From Panorpa germanica (taxonomy: Eukaryota > Arthropoda > Insecta > Mecoptera > Panorpidae): DNA of 64,000 nt. Positions 10,701-23,407 of the stretch are shown piece after piece. The notes under the pieces are model-generated. The model did no database searches and had not been told where the DNA came from. It saw nothing but the letters and a program-made list of their open reading frames with translations. Position numbers and translations under genes: made by a program. Location: contig OY783204.1 of the NCBI GenBank assembly GCA_963678705.1, forward strand, positions 11,108,759 to 11,172,758. The letters run 5' to 3'. Positions within the stretch are counted from its first letter, which is position 1, and each line of letters opens with the position of its first letter.

Positions 10701-13683
10701 AATCTAAAAATAATGTTTTTTACAAATGTTAGACAGTTCGAAACTAGTGTTGAAAAATATAACTCTATATTTATGACGCGTAAACGCGGTCTCATGAACA
10801 TAACCTCAAAGCTGTAACTTTGTCGTTTTTGAGATAAGACATTAATAAGTGCGATAGACAAAGAAAGTGATAATAATTAGGTTAGAGTTATTGCTAAAAC
10901 ATCAACAGGTTAAAAAATTAAAGAAATCTGTAGAGCTATATAAGCAAGACCTTATATAAACACTACAAATACGAAAGACAAGAGGTTGATGCTTACTATC
11001 AAGTAAGTCGATTATCATTAACTATAAATAATATAAAAACTTAACAATTAGTTTATATAAAAGCAAGTTTCCTTATAATAAAGAGAGTGTATTAATTGTT
11101 ATAAGTAAACAATATATGCGGTTATTTTGGGAATTGTGACTGATCGTTTATGACAATCACACTAAACCAAGATAACGCAAAAAAAAACATAATTTGTCGC
11201 ATATCATAAGACTATATAGAATTTATAGAAATTCAGGGTGCCTTTGATAATGTCAGGTGGCCAAGTGCCCTGCAAAGAATTAGGCCGGCAAAAGCCTCTA
11301 GGAACGTCTACTGCGCTATGGAGAACTATATTCATTGTCAAACATTAATTTTACAAACCGATTACCGTTCCATGAAAAGGCAACTATCTAATGGTTGTCC
11401 TTAGCGATCCGTAATAGGCATTGAGCTTTGGAACATGTTATTCGACGAGGACTGTTTTTCTCACTCGAGAGGTTGTGTAAACGTTAGTTTTGCTAATGAT
11501 AATGTGATCCTTGTCGGTGCAAATAGTAGAGAACAACTAGAAATCCGTTCCTAAGCTGCTATAGATAAAATGTGTAGTTTTTTGAAGCTACACAAAATGG
11601 CAATATCTTTAAGTAAAACAAAGATGATGATTCTTGCCTCTGGCAAGACAGATTAGACTTAACAGAAAAAGGCGGAACTACGTATTGGTTTACAAAGACG
11701 TTAATTTTGCTTTGCAGCACAAGTGGTCTGTATCTACTGTGTGTGTACTGATCGGCTCCTGCTACTTTAGGTGAAAAAAGTGATTAAAAGTGAGAAATTA
11801 ATTACGGAAAAAAATTAAATATATGATATGAATACTTTTTCTTAAGAAATGTATTTAAGTTTGTTTTAATTTTGTGTTAATTTACCCTAAGAGCAGTGTT
11901 TTTACAAAAGTTTGACAGTTCGAAATAAGTGTTAAAAAATATAAATATATATATATGACGCGTACACGCGGTCTTATGAACATAACCTCAAAACTGTACC
12001 TTTGTCGTGTTTGAGATAAGACATTATTAAGTGCGATAGACAAAAAAATGTGATAATAATTAGGTTAGTGTTAGTGCTAAAACATCAACAGGTTAAGAAA
12101 TTCAAGAAATCTGTAGAGCTTTATTAGGAAGACCTCATATAAATACTACAAATATACGGAAGACAAAGGGTTGCTGCCCACTATCAAGTAAGTCGATTAA
12201 CATTAACTATAAATAATATTAAAACTTAACAATTATTTTATATAAAAGCGAGTTTCCTTATAATAAAGAGAGTGTATTAATTGTTAAAAGCAAACAAAAT
12301 ATGCAGTTTTTTTGGAAATTGTGACTGATCGTTCATGAACAATCACACTATACCAAGATACCGCAAAAAAAAACATAATTTGTCGCATATTATAAGAGTA
12401 TATAGAATTTATAGAAATTCAGGGTGCCTTTGATAATGTCTGGTGGCCAAGTGCTTTTCAAAGAATTAGGCCGGCAAAAACCTCTAGGAACGTCTACTGC
12501 GCAATGGAGAACTATATGCATTGTCAAACATTCATTTTACAAACCGTTTACCGTTCCATAAAAAGGCAACTATCTAATAGTTGTCTTTACCGAATTGTAT
12601 AAAGCCCTGAGGTTTGGAACATTGTATTCGACGAGGACTGTGTTTCTCACTCGAAAGGTTGTGTAAACGTATGTTTTGCTGTAGATAAACTGATCCTGGT
12701 CGGTGCAAATAGTAAAGAACAAATAAAATGCCGTTCTTAAAATGCTATAGATAAATTGCGTAGTTTATTGAAGCTACACAAAATGGCTATATCTTTAAGT
12801 AAAATAAAGATAACGATGCTTGCCTCTGGCAAGACAGATGGGACTTAACAGAAAAAGGAAGAACTACGTATAGGTTTACAAAGACGTTAATTTTGCTTTG
12901 CAACACTTTGGTCCCTTTCTACTGTGTGTGTACTGATCGGCTTCTGCTACTTTAGGTGAAAAAAGGTATTAAAAGTGAGAAATTAATTACGGAAAAATTT
13001 AAATATATTATATAAATACTTTTTCTTAAGAAAAGTATTTAAGTGTGTTTTAATTTTGTGGTAATTTAATATAAAAATAATGTTTTTTACAAATGTTAGA
13101 CAGTTCGAAACTAGTGTTGAAAAATATAACTCTATATTTATGACGCGTAAACGCGGTCTCATGAACATAACCTCAAAGCTGTAACTTTGTCGTTTTTGAG
13201 ATAAGACATTAATAAGTGCGATAGACAAAAAAAGTGATAATAATCAGGTTAGAGTTATTGCTAAAACATCAACAAGTTAAAAAATTAAAGAAATCTGTAG
13301 AGCTATATAAGCAAGACCTTATATAAACACTACAAATACGAAAGACAAGAGGTTGATGCTTACTATCAAGTAAGTCGATTATCATTAACTATAAATAATA
13401 TAAAAACTTAACAATTAGTTTATATAAAAGCAAGTTTCCTTATAATAAAGAGAGTGTATTAATTGTTATAAGTAAACAATATATGCGGTTATTTTGGGAA
13501 TTGTGACTGATCGTTTATGACAATCACACTAAACCAAGATAACGCAAAAAAAACATAATTTGTCGCATATCATAAGACTATATAGAATTTATAGAAATTT
13601 AGGGTGCCTTTGATAATGTCAGGTGGCCAAGTGCCCTGCAAAGAATTAGGCCGGCAAAAGCCTCTAGGAACGTCTACTGCGCT
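7752..13683 (+). repeat. Five full monomers between the HOR blocks
   Basis: Units at 7752 (1186 bp), 8938 (1183), 10121 (1197), 11318 (1186) and 12504 (1180). The first carries the extra-A frameshift that always follows a short monomer. The unit at 10121 is longer because of a 15-bp insertion near 10250. The last two form a 2366-bp dimer like those at 27676-32411. Confidence 0.8.
10250..10264 (+). repeat. 15-bp insertion in one RT relic
   Basis: Between TTCGAC and GAGGAC the unit carries TGTGGGGACATTGTA, whose second part repeats the GGAACATTGTA just upstream. This is a local duplication with filler bases, found only in this unit. Confidence 0.75.
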
Positions 13684-14140
13684 ATGGAGAACTATATTCA
13701 TTGTCAAACATTAATTTTACAAACCGATTACCGTTCCATGAAAAGGCAACTATCTAATGGTTGTCCTCAGCGATCCGTAATAGGCATTGAGCTTTGGAAC
13801 ATGTTATTCGACGAGGACTGTGTTTCTCACTCGAAAGGTTGTGTAAACGTTAGTTTTGCTAATGATAATGTGATCCTTGTCGGTGCAAATAGTAGAGAAC
13901 AACTAGAAAGCCGTTCCTAAGCTGCTATAGATAAAATGTGTAGTTTTTTGAAGCTACACAAAATGGCAATATCTTTAAGTAAAACAAAGATGATGATTCT
14001 TGCCTCTGGCAAGACAGATTAGACTTAACAGAAAAAGGCGGAACTACGTATTGGTTTACAAAGACGTTAATTTTGCTTTGCAGCACAAGTGGTCTCTATC
14101 TACTGTGTGTGTACTGATCGGCTCCTGCTACTTTAGGTGA
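13585..14140 (+). pseudogene. R1-type RT relic, HOR I first unit
   Basis: Open from 13684 to 13920. The same 78-codon relic, with 0-6 residue changes, recurs at 17953, 19140, 23408, 27676, 30044 and 32412. It reads G-C-P-Q-R-S-V-I-G-I-E-L-W-N-M-L-F-D and F-A-N-D-N. All copies share the D-to-N change in the catalytic dyad and the same terminal stop. The reading frame is therefore inherited by amplification, not proof of function. Confidence 0.85.
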
Positions 14141-17100
14141 AAAAAGTGATTAAAAGTAAAAAATTAATTACGGAAAAAAATTAAACATATGATATGAATA
14201 CTTTTTCTTAAGAAATGTATTTAAGTTTGTTTTAATTTTGTGTTAATTTACCCTAAAAGCAGCGTTTTTACAAAAGTTTGACAGTTCGAAATTAGTGTTA
14301 AAAAATATAAATATATATATATGACGCGTACACGCGGTCTTATGAATATAACCTCAAAACTGTAACTTTGTCGTGTTTGAGATAAGACATTAATAAGTGC
14401 GATAGACAAAAAAAAGTGATAATAATTAGAATAGTGTTAGTGCTAAAACTTCAACAGGTTAAGAAATTCAAGAAATATGTAGAGCTTCATAAGGAAGACC
14501 TCATATAAACACTACAAATATACGGAAGACAAAAGGTTGCTGCCCACTATCAAGTAAGTCGAATAATATTAACTATAAATAATATTAAAACTTAACAATT
14601 ATTTTATATAAAAGCGAGTTTCCTTATAATAAAGAGAGTGTATTAATTGTTATAAGTAAACAAAATATGCAGTTTTCTTGGAAATTGTGACTGATCGTTC
14701 ATGAACAATCACACTATACCAAGATACCGCAAAAAAAAACATAATTTGTCGCATACCATAAGACTATATAGAATTTATAAAAAATTCTTTGTGCCTTTGA
14801 TAATGTCTGGTGGCCAAGTGCTCTTCAAAGAATTAGGCCGGCAAAAACCTCTAGGAACGTCTACTGCGCAATGGAGAACTATATGCATTGTCAAACATTA
14901 ATTTTACAAATTTATTATTAATTTTTCTAAAGAAAAGTATTTAGGTGTGTTTTAATTTTGTGGTAATTTAATCTAAAAATATTGTTTTTTACAAATGTTA
15001 GACAGTTCGAAACTAGTGTTGAAAAATATAACTCTATATTTATGACGCGTAAACGCGGTCTCATGAACATAACCTCAAAGCTGTAACTTTGTCGTTTTTG
15101 AGATAAGACATTAATAAGTGCGATAGACTAAAAAAGTGATAATAATTAGGTTAGAGTTATTGCTAAAACATCAACAGGTTAAGACATTCAAGAAATCTGT
15201 AGAGCTATATAAGCAAGACCTCATATAAACACTACAAATACGAAAGACAAGAGGTTGATGCTTACTATCAAGTAAGTCAATTATCATAAACTATAAATAA
15301 TATAAATACTTAACAATTAGTTTATATAAAAGCAAGTTTCCTTATAATAAAGAGAGTGTATTAATTGTTATAAGTAAACAATATATGCGGTTATTTTGGG
15401 AATTGTGACTGATCGTTTATGACAATCACACTTAACCAAGATAACGCAAAAAAAAACATAATTTGTCGCATATCATAAGACTATATAGAATTTATAGAAA
15501 TTCAGCGTGCCTTTGATAATGTCAGGTGGCCAAAAGCCCTGCAAAGAATTAGGCCGGCAAAAGCCTTTAGGAACGTCTACTGCGCTATGAAGAACTATAT
15601 TCATTGTCAAACATTAATTTTACAAACCGATTACCGTTCCATGAAAAGGCAACTATCTAATGGTTGTCCTCAGCGATCCGTAATAGGCATTGAGCTTTGG
15701 AACATGTTATTCGACGAGGACTGTGTTTCTCACTCGAAAGGTTGTGTAAACGTTAGTTTTGCTAATGATAATGTGATCCTTGTCGGTTCAAATAGTAAAA
15801 AAACAACTAGAAAGCCGTTCTTAAACTGCTATAGATAAAATGTGTAGTTTTTTGAAGCTACACAAAATGGCTATATCTTCAAGTAGAACAAAGATAATGA
15901 TTTTTGCTTCTGGCAAGACAGATTAGACCTAACAGAAAAAGGCGGAACTACGTATTGGATTACAAAGACATTATTTTGCTTTGCAACACAAGTGGTCCCT
16001 ATCTACTGTGTGTGTACTGATCGGCTCCTGCTACTTTAGGTGAAAAAAGTGATTAAGAGTGAGAAATTATTTACGGAAAAAAATAAATATATGATATGAA
16101 TACTTTTTCTTAAGAAATGTATTTAAGTTTGTTTTAATTTTGTGTTAATTTACCCTGAAATCAGTGTTTTTACAAAAGTTTGACAGTTCGAAATTAGTGT
16201 TAAAAAATATTAATATATATATATGACGCGTACACGCGGTCTTATGAACATAACCTCAAAACTGTACCTTTGTTGTGTTTGAGATAAGACATTAATAAGT
16301 GCGATAGACAAAAAAATGTGATAATAATTAGGTTAGTGTTAGTGCTAAAACATCAACAGGTTAAGAAATTCAAGAAATCTGTAAAGCTATATTAGGAAGA
16401 CCTCATATAAACACTACAAATATACGGAAGACAAAGGGTTGCTGCCTACTATCAAGTAAGTCGATTAACATTAACTATAAATAATATTAAAACTTAACAA
16501 TTATTTTATATAAAAGCGAGTTTCCTTATAATAAAGAGAGTGTATTAATTGTTATAAGCAAACAAAATATGCAGTTTTTTTGGAAATTGTGACTGATCGT
16601 TCATGAACAATCACACTATACCAAGATACCGCAAAAAAAAACATAATTTGTCGCATATTATAAGAGTATATAGAATTTATAGAAATTCAGGGTGCCTTTG
16701 ATAATGTCTGGTGGCCAAGTGCTTTTCAAAGAATTAGGCCGGCAAAAACCTCTAGGAACGTCTACTGCGCAATGGAGAACTATATGCATTGTCAAACATT
16801 CATTTTACAAACCGTTTACCGTTCCATGAAAAGGCAACTATCTAATAGTTGTCTTTACCGAATTGTATAAAGCCCTGAGCTTTGGAACATTGTATTCGAC
16901 GAGGACTGTGTTTTTCACTCGAAAGGTTGTGTAAACGTATGTTTTGCTGTAGATAAACTGATCCTGGTCGGTGCAAATAGTAAAGAACAAATAAAATGCC
17001 GTTCTTAAAATGCTATAGATAAATTGCGTAGTTTATTGAAGCTACACAAAATGGCTATATCTTTAAGTAAAATAAAGATAACGATGCTTGCCTCTGGCAA

Positions 17101-17952
17101 GACAGATGGGACTTAACAGAAAAAGGAAGAACTACGTATAGGTTTACAAAGACGTTAATTTTGCTTTGCAACACAATTGGTCCCTTTCTACTGTGTGTGT
17201 ACTGATCGGCTTCTGCTACTTTAGGTGAAAAAAGGTATTAAAAGTGAGAAATTATTTACGGAAAAATTTAAATATATTATATAAATACTTTTTCTTAAGA
17301 AAAGTATTTAAGTGTGTTTTAATTTTGTGGTAATTTAATCTAAAAATAATGTTTTTTACAAATGTTAGACAGTTCGAAACTAGTGTTGAAAAATATAACT
17401 CTATATTTATGACGCGTAAACGCGGTCTCATGAACATAACCTCAAAGCTGTTACTTTGTCGTTTTTGAGATAAGACATTAATAAGTGCGATAGACAAAAA
17501 AAGTGATAATAATCAGGTTAGAGTTATTGCTAAAACATCAACAAGTTAAAAACTTAAAGAAATCTGTAGAGCTATATAAGCAAGACCTTATATAAACACT
17601 ACAAATACGAAAGACAAGAGGTTGATGCTTACTATCAAGTAAGTTGATTATCATTAACTATAAATAATATAAAAACTTAACAATTAGTTTATATAAAAGC
17701 AAGTTTCCTTATAATAAAGAGAGTGTATTAATTGTTATAAGTAAACAATATATGCGGTTATTTTGGGAATTGTGACTGATCGTTTATGACAATCACACTA
17801 AACCTAGATAACGCAAAAAAAACATAATTTGTCGCATATCATAAGACTATATAGAATTTATAGAAATTTAGGGTGCCTTTGATAATGTCAGGTGGCCAAG
17901 TGCCCTGCAAAGAATTAGGCCGGCAAAAGCCTCTAGGAACGTCTACTGCGCT
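13684..17952 (+). repeat. Higher-order repeat family I, copy 1 (4269 bp)
   Basis: Tetramer of units 1187 (13684), 716 (14871, short type), 1185 (15587, extra-A frameshift in the RT relic) and 1181 bp (16772). The type order and lengths repeat in copies 2 and 3. By eye the copies differ by only scattered single-base changes, far fewer than separate neighbouring monomers inside one copy. That is the signature of higher-order homogenisation. Confidence 0.88.
15488..16043 (+). pseudogene. R1-type RT relic with extra-A frameshift
   Basis: After the A-N-S tract the run AGTAGAGAACAAC is replaced by AGTAAAAAAACAAC. One extra base shifts the frame, so the ORF (15587-15838) ends K-K-T-T-R-K-P-F-L-N-C-Y-R. 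The same lesion occurs at 7752, 21042 and 25309, in each case the unit directly after a short monomer. It is therefore a diagnostic marker of position within HOR family I. Confidence 0.85.
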
Positions 17953-19139
17953 ATGGAGAACTATATTCATTGTCAAACATTAATTTTACAAACCGATTAC
18001 CGTTCCATGAAAAGGCAACTATCTAATGGTTGTCCTCAGCGATCCGTAATAGGCATTGAGCTTTGGAACATGTTATTCGACGAGGACTGTGTTTCTTACT
18101 CGAAAGGTTGTGTAAACGTTAGTTTTGCTAATGATAATGTGATCCTTGTCGGTGCAAATAGTAGAGAACAACTAGAAAGCCGTTCCTAAGCTGCTATAGA
18201 TAAAATGTGTAGTTTTTTGAAGCTACACAAAATGGCAATATCTTTAAGTAAAACAAAGATGATGATTCTTGCCTCTGGCAAGACAGATTAGACTTAACAG
18301 AAAAAGGCGGAACTACGTATTGGTTTACAAAGACGTTAATTTTGCTTTGCAGCACAAGTGGTCTCTATCTACTGTGTGTGTACTGATCGGCTCCTGCTAC
18401 TTTAGGTGAAAAAAGTGATTAAAAGTAAAAAATTAATTACGGAAAAAAATTAAACATATGATATGAATACTTTTTCTTAAGAAATGTATTTAAGTTTGTT
18501 TTAATTTTGTGTTAATTTACCCTAAAAGCAGTGTTTTTACAAAAGTTTGACAGTTCGAAATTAGTGTTAAAAAATATAAATATATATATATGACGCGTAC
18601 ACGCGGTCTTATGAATATAACCTCAAAACTGTAACTTTGTCGTGTTTGAGATAAGACATTAATAAGTGCGATAGACAAAAAAAAGTGATAATAATTAGAA
18701 TAGTGTTAGTGCTAAAACTTCAACAGGTTAAGAAATTCAAGAAATATGTAGAGCTTTATAAGAAAGACCTCATATAAACACTACAAATATACCGAAGACA
18801 AAAGGTTGCTGCCCACTATCAAGTAAGTCGATTAACATTAACTATAAATAATATTAAAACTTAACAAATATTTTATATAAATGCGAATTTCCCTATAATA
18901 AAGAGAGTATATTAATTGTTATAAGTAAACAAAATATGCAGTTTTTTTTGGAAATTGTGACTGATCGTTCATGAACAATCACACTATACCAAGATACCGC
19001 AAAAAAAAACATAATTTGTCGCATACCATAAGACTATATAGAATTTATAGAAATTCAGGGTGCCTTTGATAATGTCAGGTGGCCAAGTGCCCTGCAAAGA
19101 GTTAGGCCGGCAAAAGCCTCTAGGAACGTCTACTGCGCT
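17953..19139 (+). repeat. Extra single monomer between HOR I copies
   Basis: A full 1187-bp unit that breaks the 4268-bp periodicity, making the local interval between equivalent short units 5456 bp (14871 to 20327). Its relic matches the first unit of the tetramer and its spacer carries the ATATATATATGACGCG form. The likeliest origin is an unequal exchange one monomer out of register. Confidence 0.8.
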
Positions 19140-22100
19140 ATGAAGAACTATATTTATTGTCAAACATTAATTTTACAAACCGATTACCGTTCCATGAAAA
19201 GGCAACTATCTAATGGTTGTCCTCAGCGATCCGTAATAGGCATTGAGCTTTGGAACATGTTATTCGACGAGGACTGTGTTTCTCAATCGAAAGGTTGTGT
19301 AAACGTTAGTTTTGCAAATGATAATGTGATCCTTGTCGGTGCAAATAGTAGAGAACAACTAGAAAGCCGTTCTTAAACTGCTATAGATAAAATGTGTAGT
19401 TTTTTGAAGCTACACAAAATGGCAATATCTTTAAGTAAAACAAAGATGATGATTTTTGCCTCTGGCAAGACAGATTAGACTTAACAGAAAAAGGCGGAAC
19501 TACGTATTGGTTTACAAAGACGTTAATTTTGCTTTGCAGCACAAGTGGTCTCTATCTACTGTGTGTGTACTGATCGGCTCCTGCTACTTTAGGTGAAAAA
19601 AGTGATTAAAAGTGAGAAATTAATTACGGAAAAAAATTACATATATGATATGAATACTTTTTCTTAAGAAATGTATTTAATTTTGTTTTAATTTTGTGTT
19701 AATTTAACCTAAAATCAGTGTTTTTACAAAAGTTTGACAGTTCGAAATTATTGTTAAAAAATATAAATATATGTATATGACGCGTACACGCGGTCTTATG
19801 AACATAACCTTAAAACTGTAACTTTTCCGTGTTTGAGATTAGACATTAATAAATGCGATAGACAAAAAAAAGTGATAATAATTAGGTTAGTGTTAGTGCT
19901 AAAACATCAACAGGTTAAGAAATTTAAGAAATCTGTACAGCTTCATAAGGAAGACCTCATATAAACACTACAAATATACGGAAGACAAAAGGTTGCTGCC
20001 CACTATCAAGTAAGTCGAATAATATTAACTATAAATAATATTAAAACTTAACAATTATTTTATATAAAAGCGAGTTTCCTTATAATAAAGAGAGTGTATT
20101 AATTGTTATAAGTAAACAAAATATGCAGTTTTCTTGGAAATTGTGACTGATCGTTCATGAACAATCACACTATACCAAGATACCGCAAAAAAAAACATAA
20201 TTTGTCGCATACCATAAGACTATATAGAATTTATAAAAAATTCTTTGTGCCTTTGATAATGTCTGGTGGCCAAGTGCTCTTCAAAGAATTAGGCCGGCAA
20301 AAACCTCTAGGAACGTCTACTGCGCAATGGAGAACTATATGCATTGTCAAACATTAATTTTACAAATTTATTATTAATTTTTCTAAAGAAAAGTATTTAG
20401 GTGTGTTTTAATTTTGTGGTAATTTAATCTAAAAATATTGTTTTTTACAAATGTTAGACAGTTCGAAACTAGTGTTGAAAAATATAACTCTATATTTATG
20501 ACGCATAAACGCGGTCTCATGAACATAACCTCAAAGCTGTAACTTTGTCGTTTTTGAGATAAGACATTAATAAGTGCGATAGACTAAAAAAGTGATAATA
20601 ATTAGGTTAGAGTTATTGCTAAAACATCAACAGGTTAAGACATTCAAGAAATCTGTAGAGCTATATAAGCAAGACCTCATATAAACACTACAAATACGAA
20701 AGACAAGAGGTTGATGCTTACTATCAAGTAAGTCAATTATCATAAACTATAAATAATATAAATACTTAACAATTAGTTTATATAAAAGCAAGTTTCCTTA
20801 TAATAAAGAGAGTGTATTAATTGTTATAAGTAAACAATATATGCGGTTATTTTGGGAATTGTGACTGATCGTTTATGACAATCACACTAAACCAAGATAA
20901 CGCAAAAAAAACATAATTTGTCGCATATCATAAGACTATATAGAATTTATAGAAATTCAGCGTGCCTTTGATAATGTCAGGTGGCCAAAAGCCCTGCAAA
21001 GAATTAGGCCGGCAAAAGCCTTTAGGAACGTCTACTGCGCTATGGAGAACTATATTCATTGTCAAACATTAATTTTACAAACCAATTACCGTTCCATGAA
21101 AAGGCAACTATCTAATGGTTGTCCTCAGCGATCCGTAATAGGCATTGAGCTTTGGAACATGTTATTCGACGAGGACTGTGTTTCTCACTCGAAAGGTTGT
21201 GTAAACGTTAGTTTTGCTAATGATAATGTGATCCTTGTCGGTTCAAATAGTAAAAAAACAACTAGAAAGCCGTTCTTAAACTGCTATAGATAAAATGTGT
21301 AGTTTTTTGAAGCTACACAAAATGGCTATATCTTCAAGTAGAACAAAGATAATGATTTTTGCTTCTGGCAAGACAGATTAGACCTAACAGAAAAAGGCGG
21401 AACTACGTATTGGATTACAAAGACATTATTTTGCTTTGCAACACAAGTGGTCCCTATCTACTGTGTGTGTACTGATCGGCTCCTGCTACTTTAGGTGAAA
21501 AAAGTGATTAAGAGTGTGAAATTATTTACGGAAAAAAATAAATATATGATATGAATACTTTTTCTTAAGAAATGTATTTAAGTTTGTTTTAATTTTGTGT
21601 TAATTTACCCTGAAATCAGTGTTTTTACAAAAGTTTGACAGTTCGAAATTAGTGTTAAAAAATATTAATATATATATATGACGCGTACACGCGGTCTTAT
21701 GAACATAACCTCAAAACTGTACCTTTGTTGTGTTTGAGATAAGACATTAATAAGTGCGATAGACAAAAAAATGTGATAATAATTAGGTTAGTGTTAGTGC
21801 TAAAACATCAACAGGTTAAGAAATTCAAGAAATCTGTAAAGCTATATTAGGAAGACCTCATATAAACACTACAAATATACGGAAGACAAAGGGTTGCTGC
21901 CTACTATCAAGTAAGTCGATTAACATTAACTATAAATAATATTAAAACTTAACAATTATTTTATATAAAAGCGAGTTTCCTTATAATAAAGAGAGTGTAT
22001 TAATTGTTATAAGCAAACAAAATATGCAGTTTTTTTGGAAATTGTGACTGATCGTTCATGAACAATCACACTATACCAAGATACCGCAAAAAAAACATAA

Positions 22101-23407
22101 TTTGTCGCATATTATAAGACTATATAGAATTTATAGAAATTCAGGGTGCCTTTGATAATGTCTGGTGGCCAAGTGCTTTTCAAAGAATTAGGCCGGAAAA
22201 AACCTGTAGGAACGTCTACTGCGCAATGGAGAACTATATGCATTGTCAAACATTCATTTTACAAACCGTTTACCGTTCCATGAAAAGGCAACTATCTAAT
22301 AGTTGTCTTTAGCGAATTGTATAAAGCCCTGAGCTTTGGAACATTGTATTCGACGAGGACTGTGTTTCTCACTCGAAAGGTTGTGTAAACGTATGTTTTG
22401 CTGTAGATAAACTGATCCTGGTCGGTGCAAATAGTAAAGAACAAATAAAATGCCGTTCTTAAAATGCTATAGATAAATTGCGTAGTTTATTGAAGCTACA
22501 CAAAATGGCTATATCTTTAAGTAAAATAAAGATAATGATGCTTGCCTCTGGCAAGACAGATGGGACTTAACAGAAAAAGGAAGAACTACGCATAGGTTTA
22601 CAAAGATGTTAATTTTGCTTTGCAACACAATTGGTCCTTTTCTACTGTGTGTGTACTAATCGGCTTCTGCTACTATAGGTGAAAAAAGATATTAAAAGTG
22701 AGAAATTAATTACGGAAAAATTTAAATATATTATATGAATACTTTTTCTTAAGAAAAGTATTTAAGTGTGTTTTAATTTTGTGGTTATTTAATCTAAAAA
22801 TAATGTTTTTTACAAATGTTAGACAGTTTGAAACTAGTGTTGAAAAATATAACTCTATATTTATGACGCGTAAACGCGGTCTCATGAACATAACCTCAAA
22901 GCTGTAACTTTGTCGTTTTTGAGATAAGACATTAATAAGTGCGATAGACAAAAAAAGTGATAATAATTAGGTTAGAGTTATTGCTAAAACATCAACAGGT
23001 TAAAAAATTAAAGAAATCTGTAGAGCTATATAAGCAAGACCTTATATAAACACTACAAATACGAAAGACAAGAGGTTGATGCTTACTATCAAGTAAGTCG
23101 ATTATCATTAACTATAAATAATATAAAAACTTAACAATTAGTTTATATAAAAGCAAGTTTCCTTATAATAAAGAGAGTGTATTAATTGTTATAAGTAAAC
23201 AATATATGCGGTTATTTTGGGAATTGTGACTGATCGTTTATGACAATCACACTAAACCAAGATAACGCAAAAAAAAACATAATTTGTCGCATATCATAAG
23301 ACTATATAGAATTTATAGAAATTCAGGGTGCCTTTGATAATGTCAGGTGGCCAAGTGCCCTGCAAAGAATTAGGCCGGCAAAAGCCTCTAGGAACGTCTA
23401 CTGCGCT
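19140..23407 (+). repeat. Higher-order repeat family I, copy 2 (4268 bp)
   Basis: Units 1187 (19140), 715 (20327, short), 1184 (21042, extra-A frameshift) and 1182 bp (22226). The first unit has ATGAAGAAC in place of ATGGAGAAC and reads F-A-N-D. The order matches copies 1 and 3. Confidence 0.88.

Noticed and set aside
14701-14901. 66-codon + strand ORF beginning M-N-N-H-T
   Set aside because: It spans spacer and RT relic in a frame different from the relic. It is seen only where local indels remove a stop.
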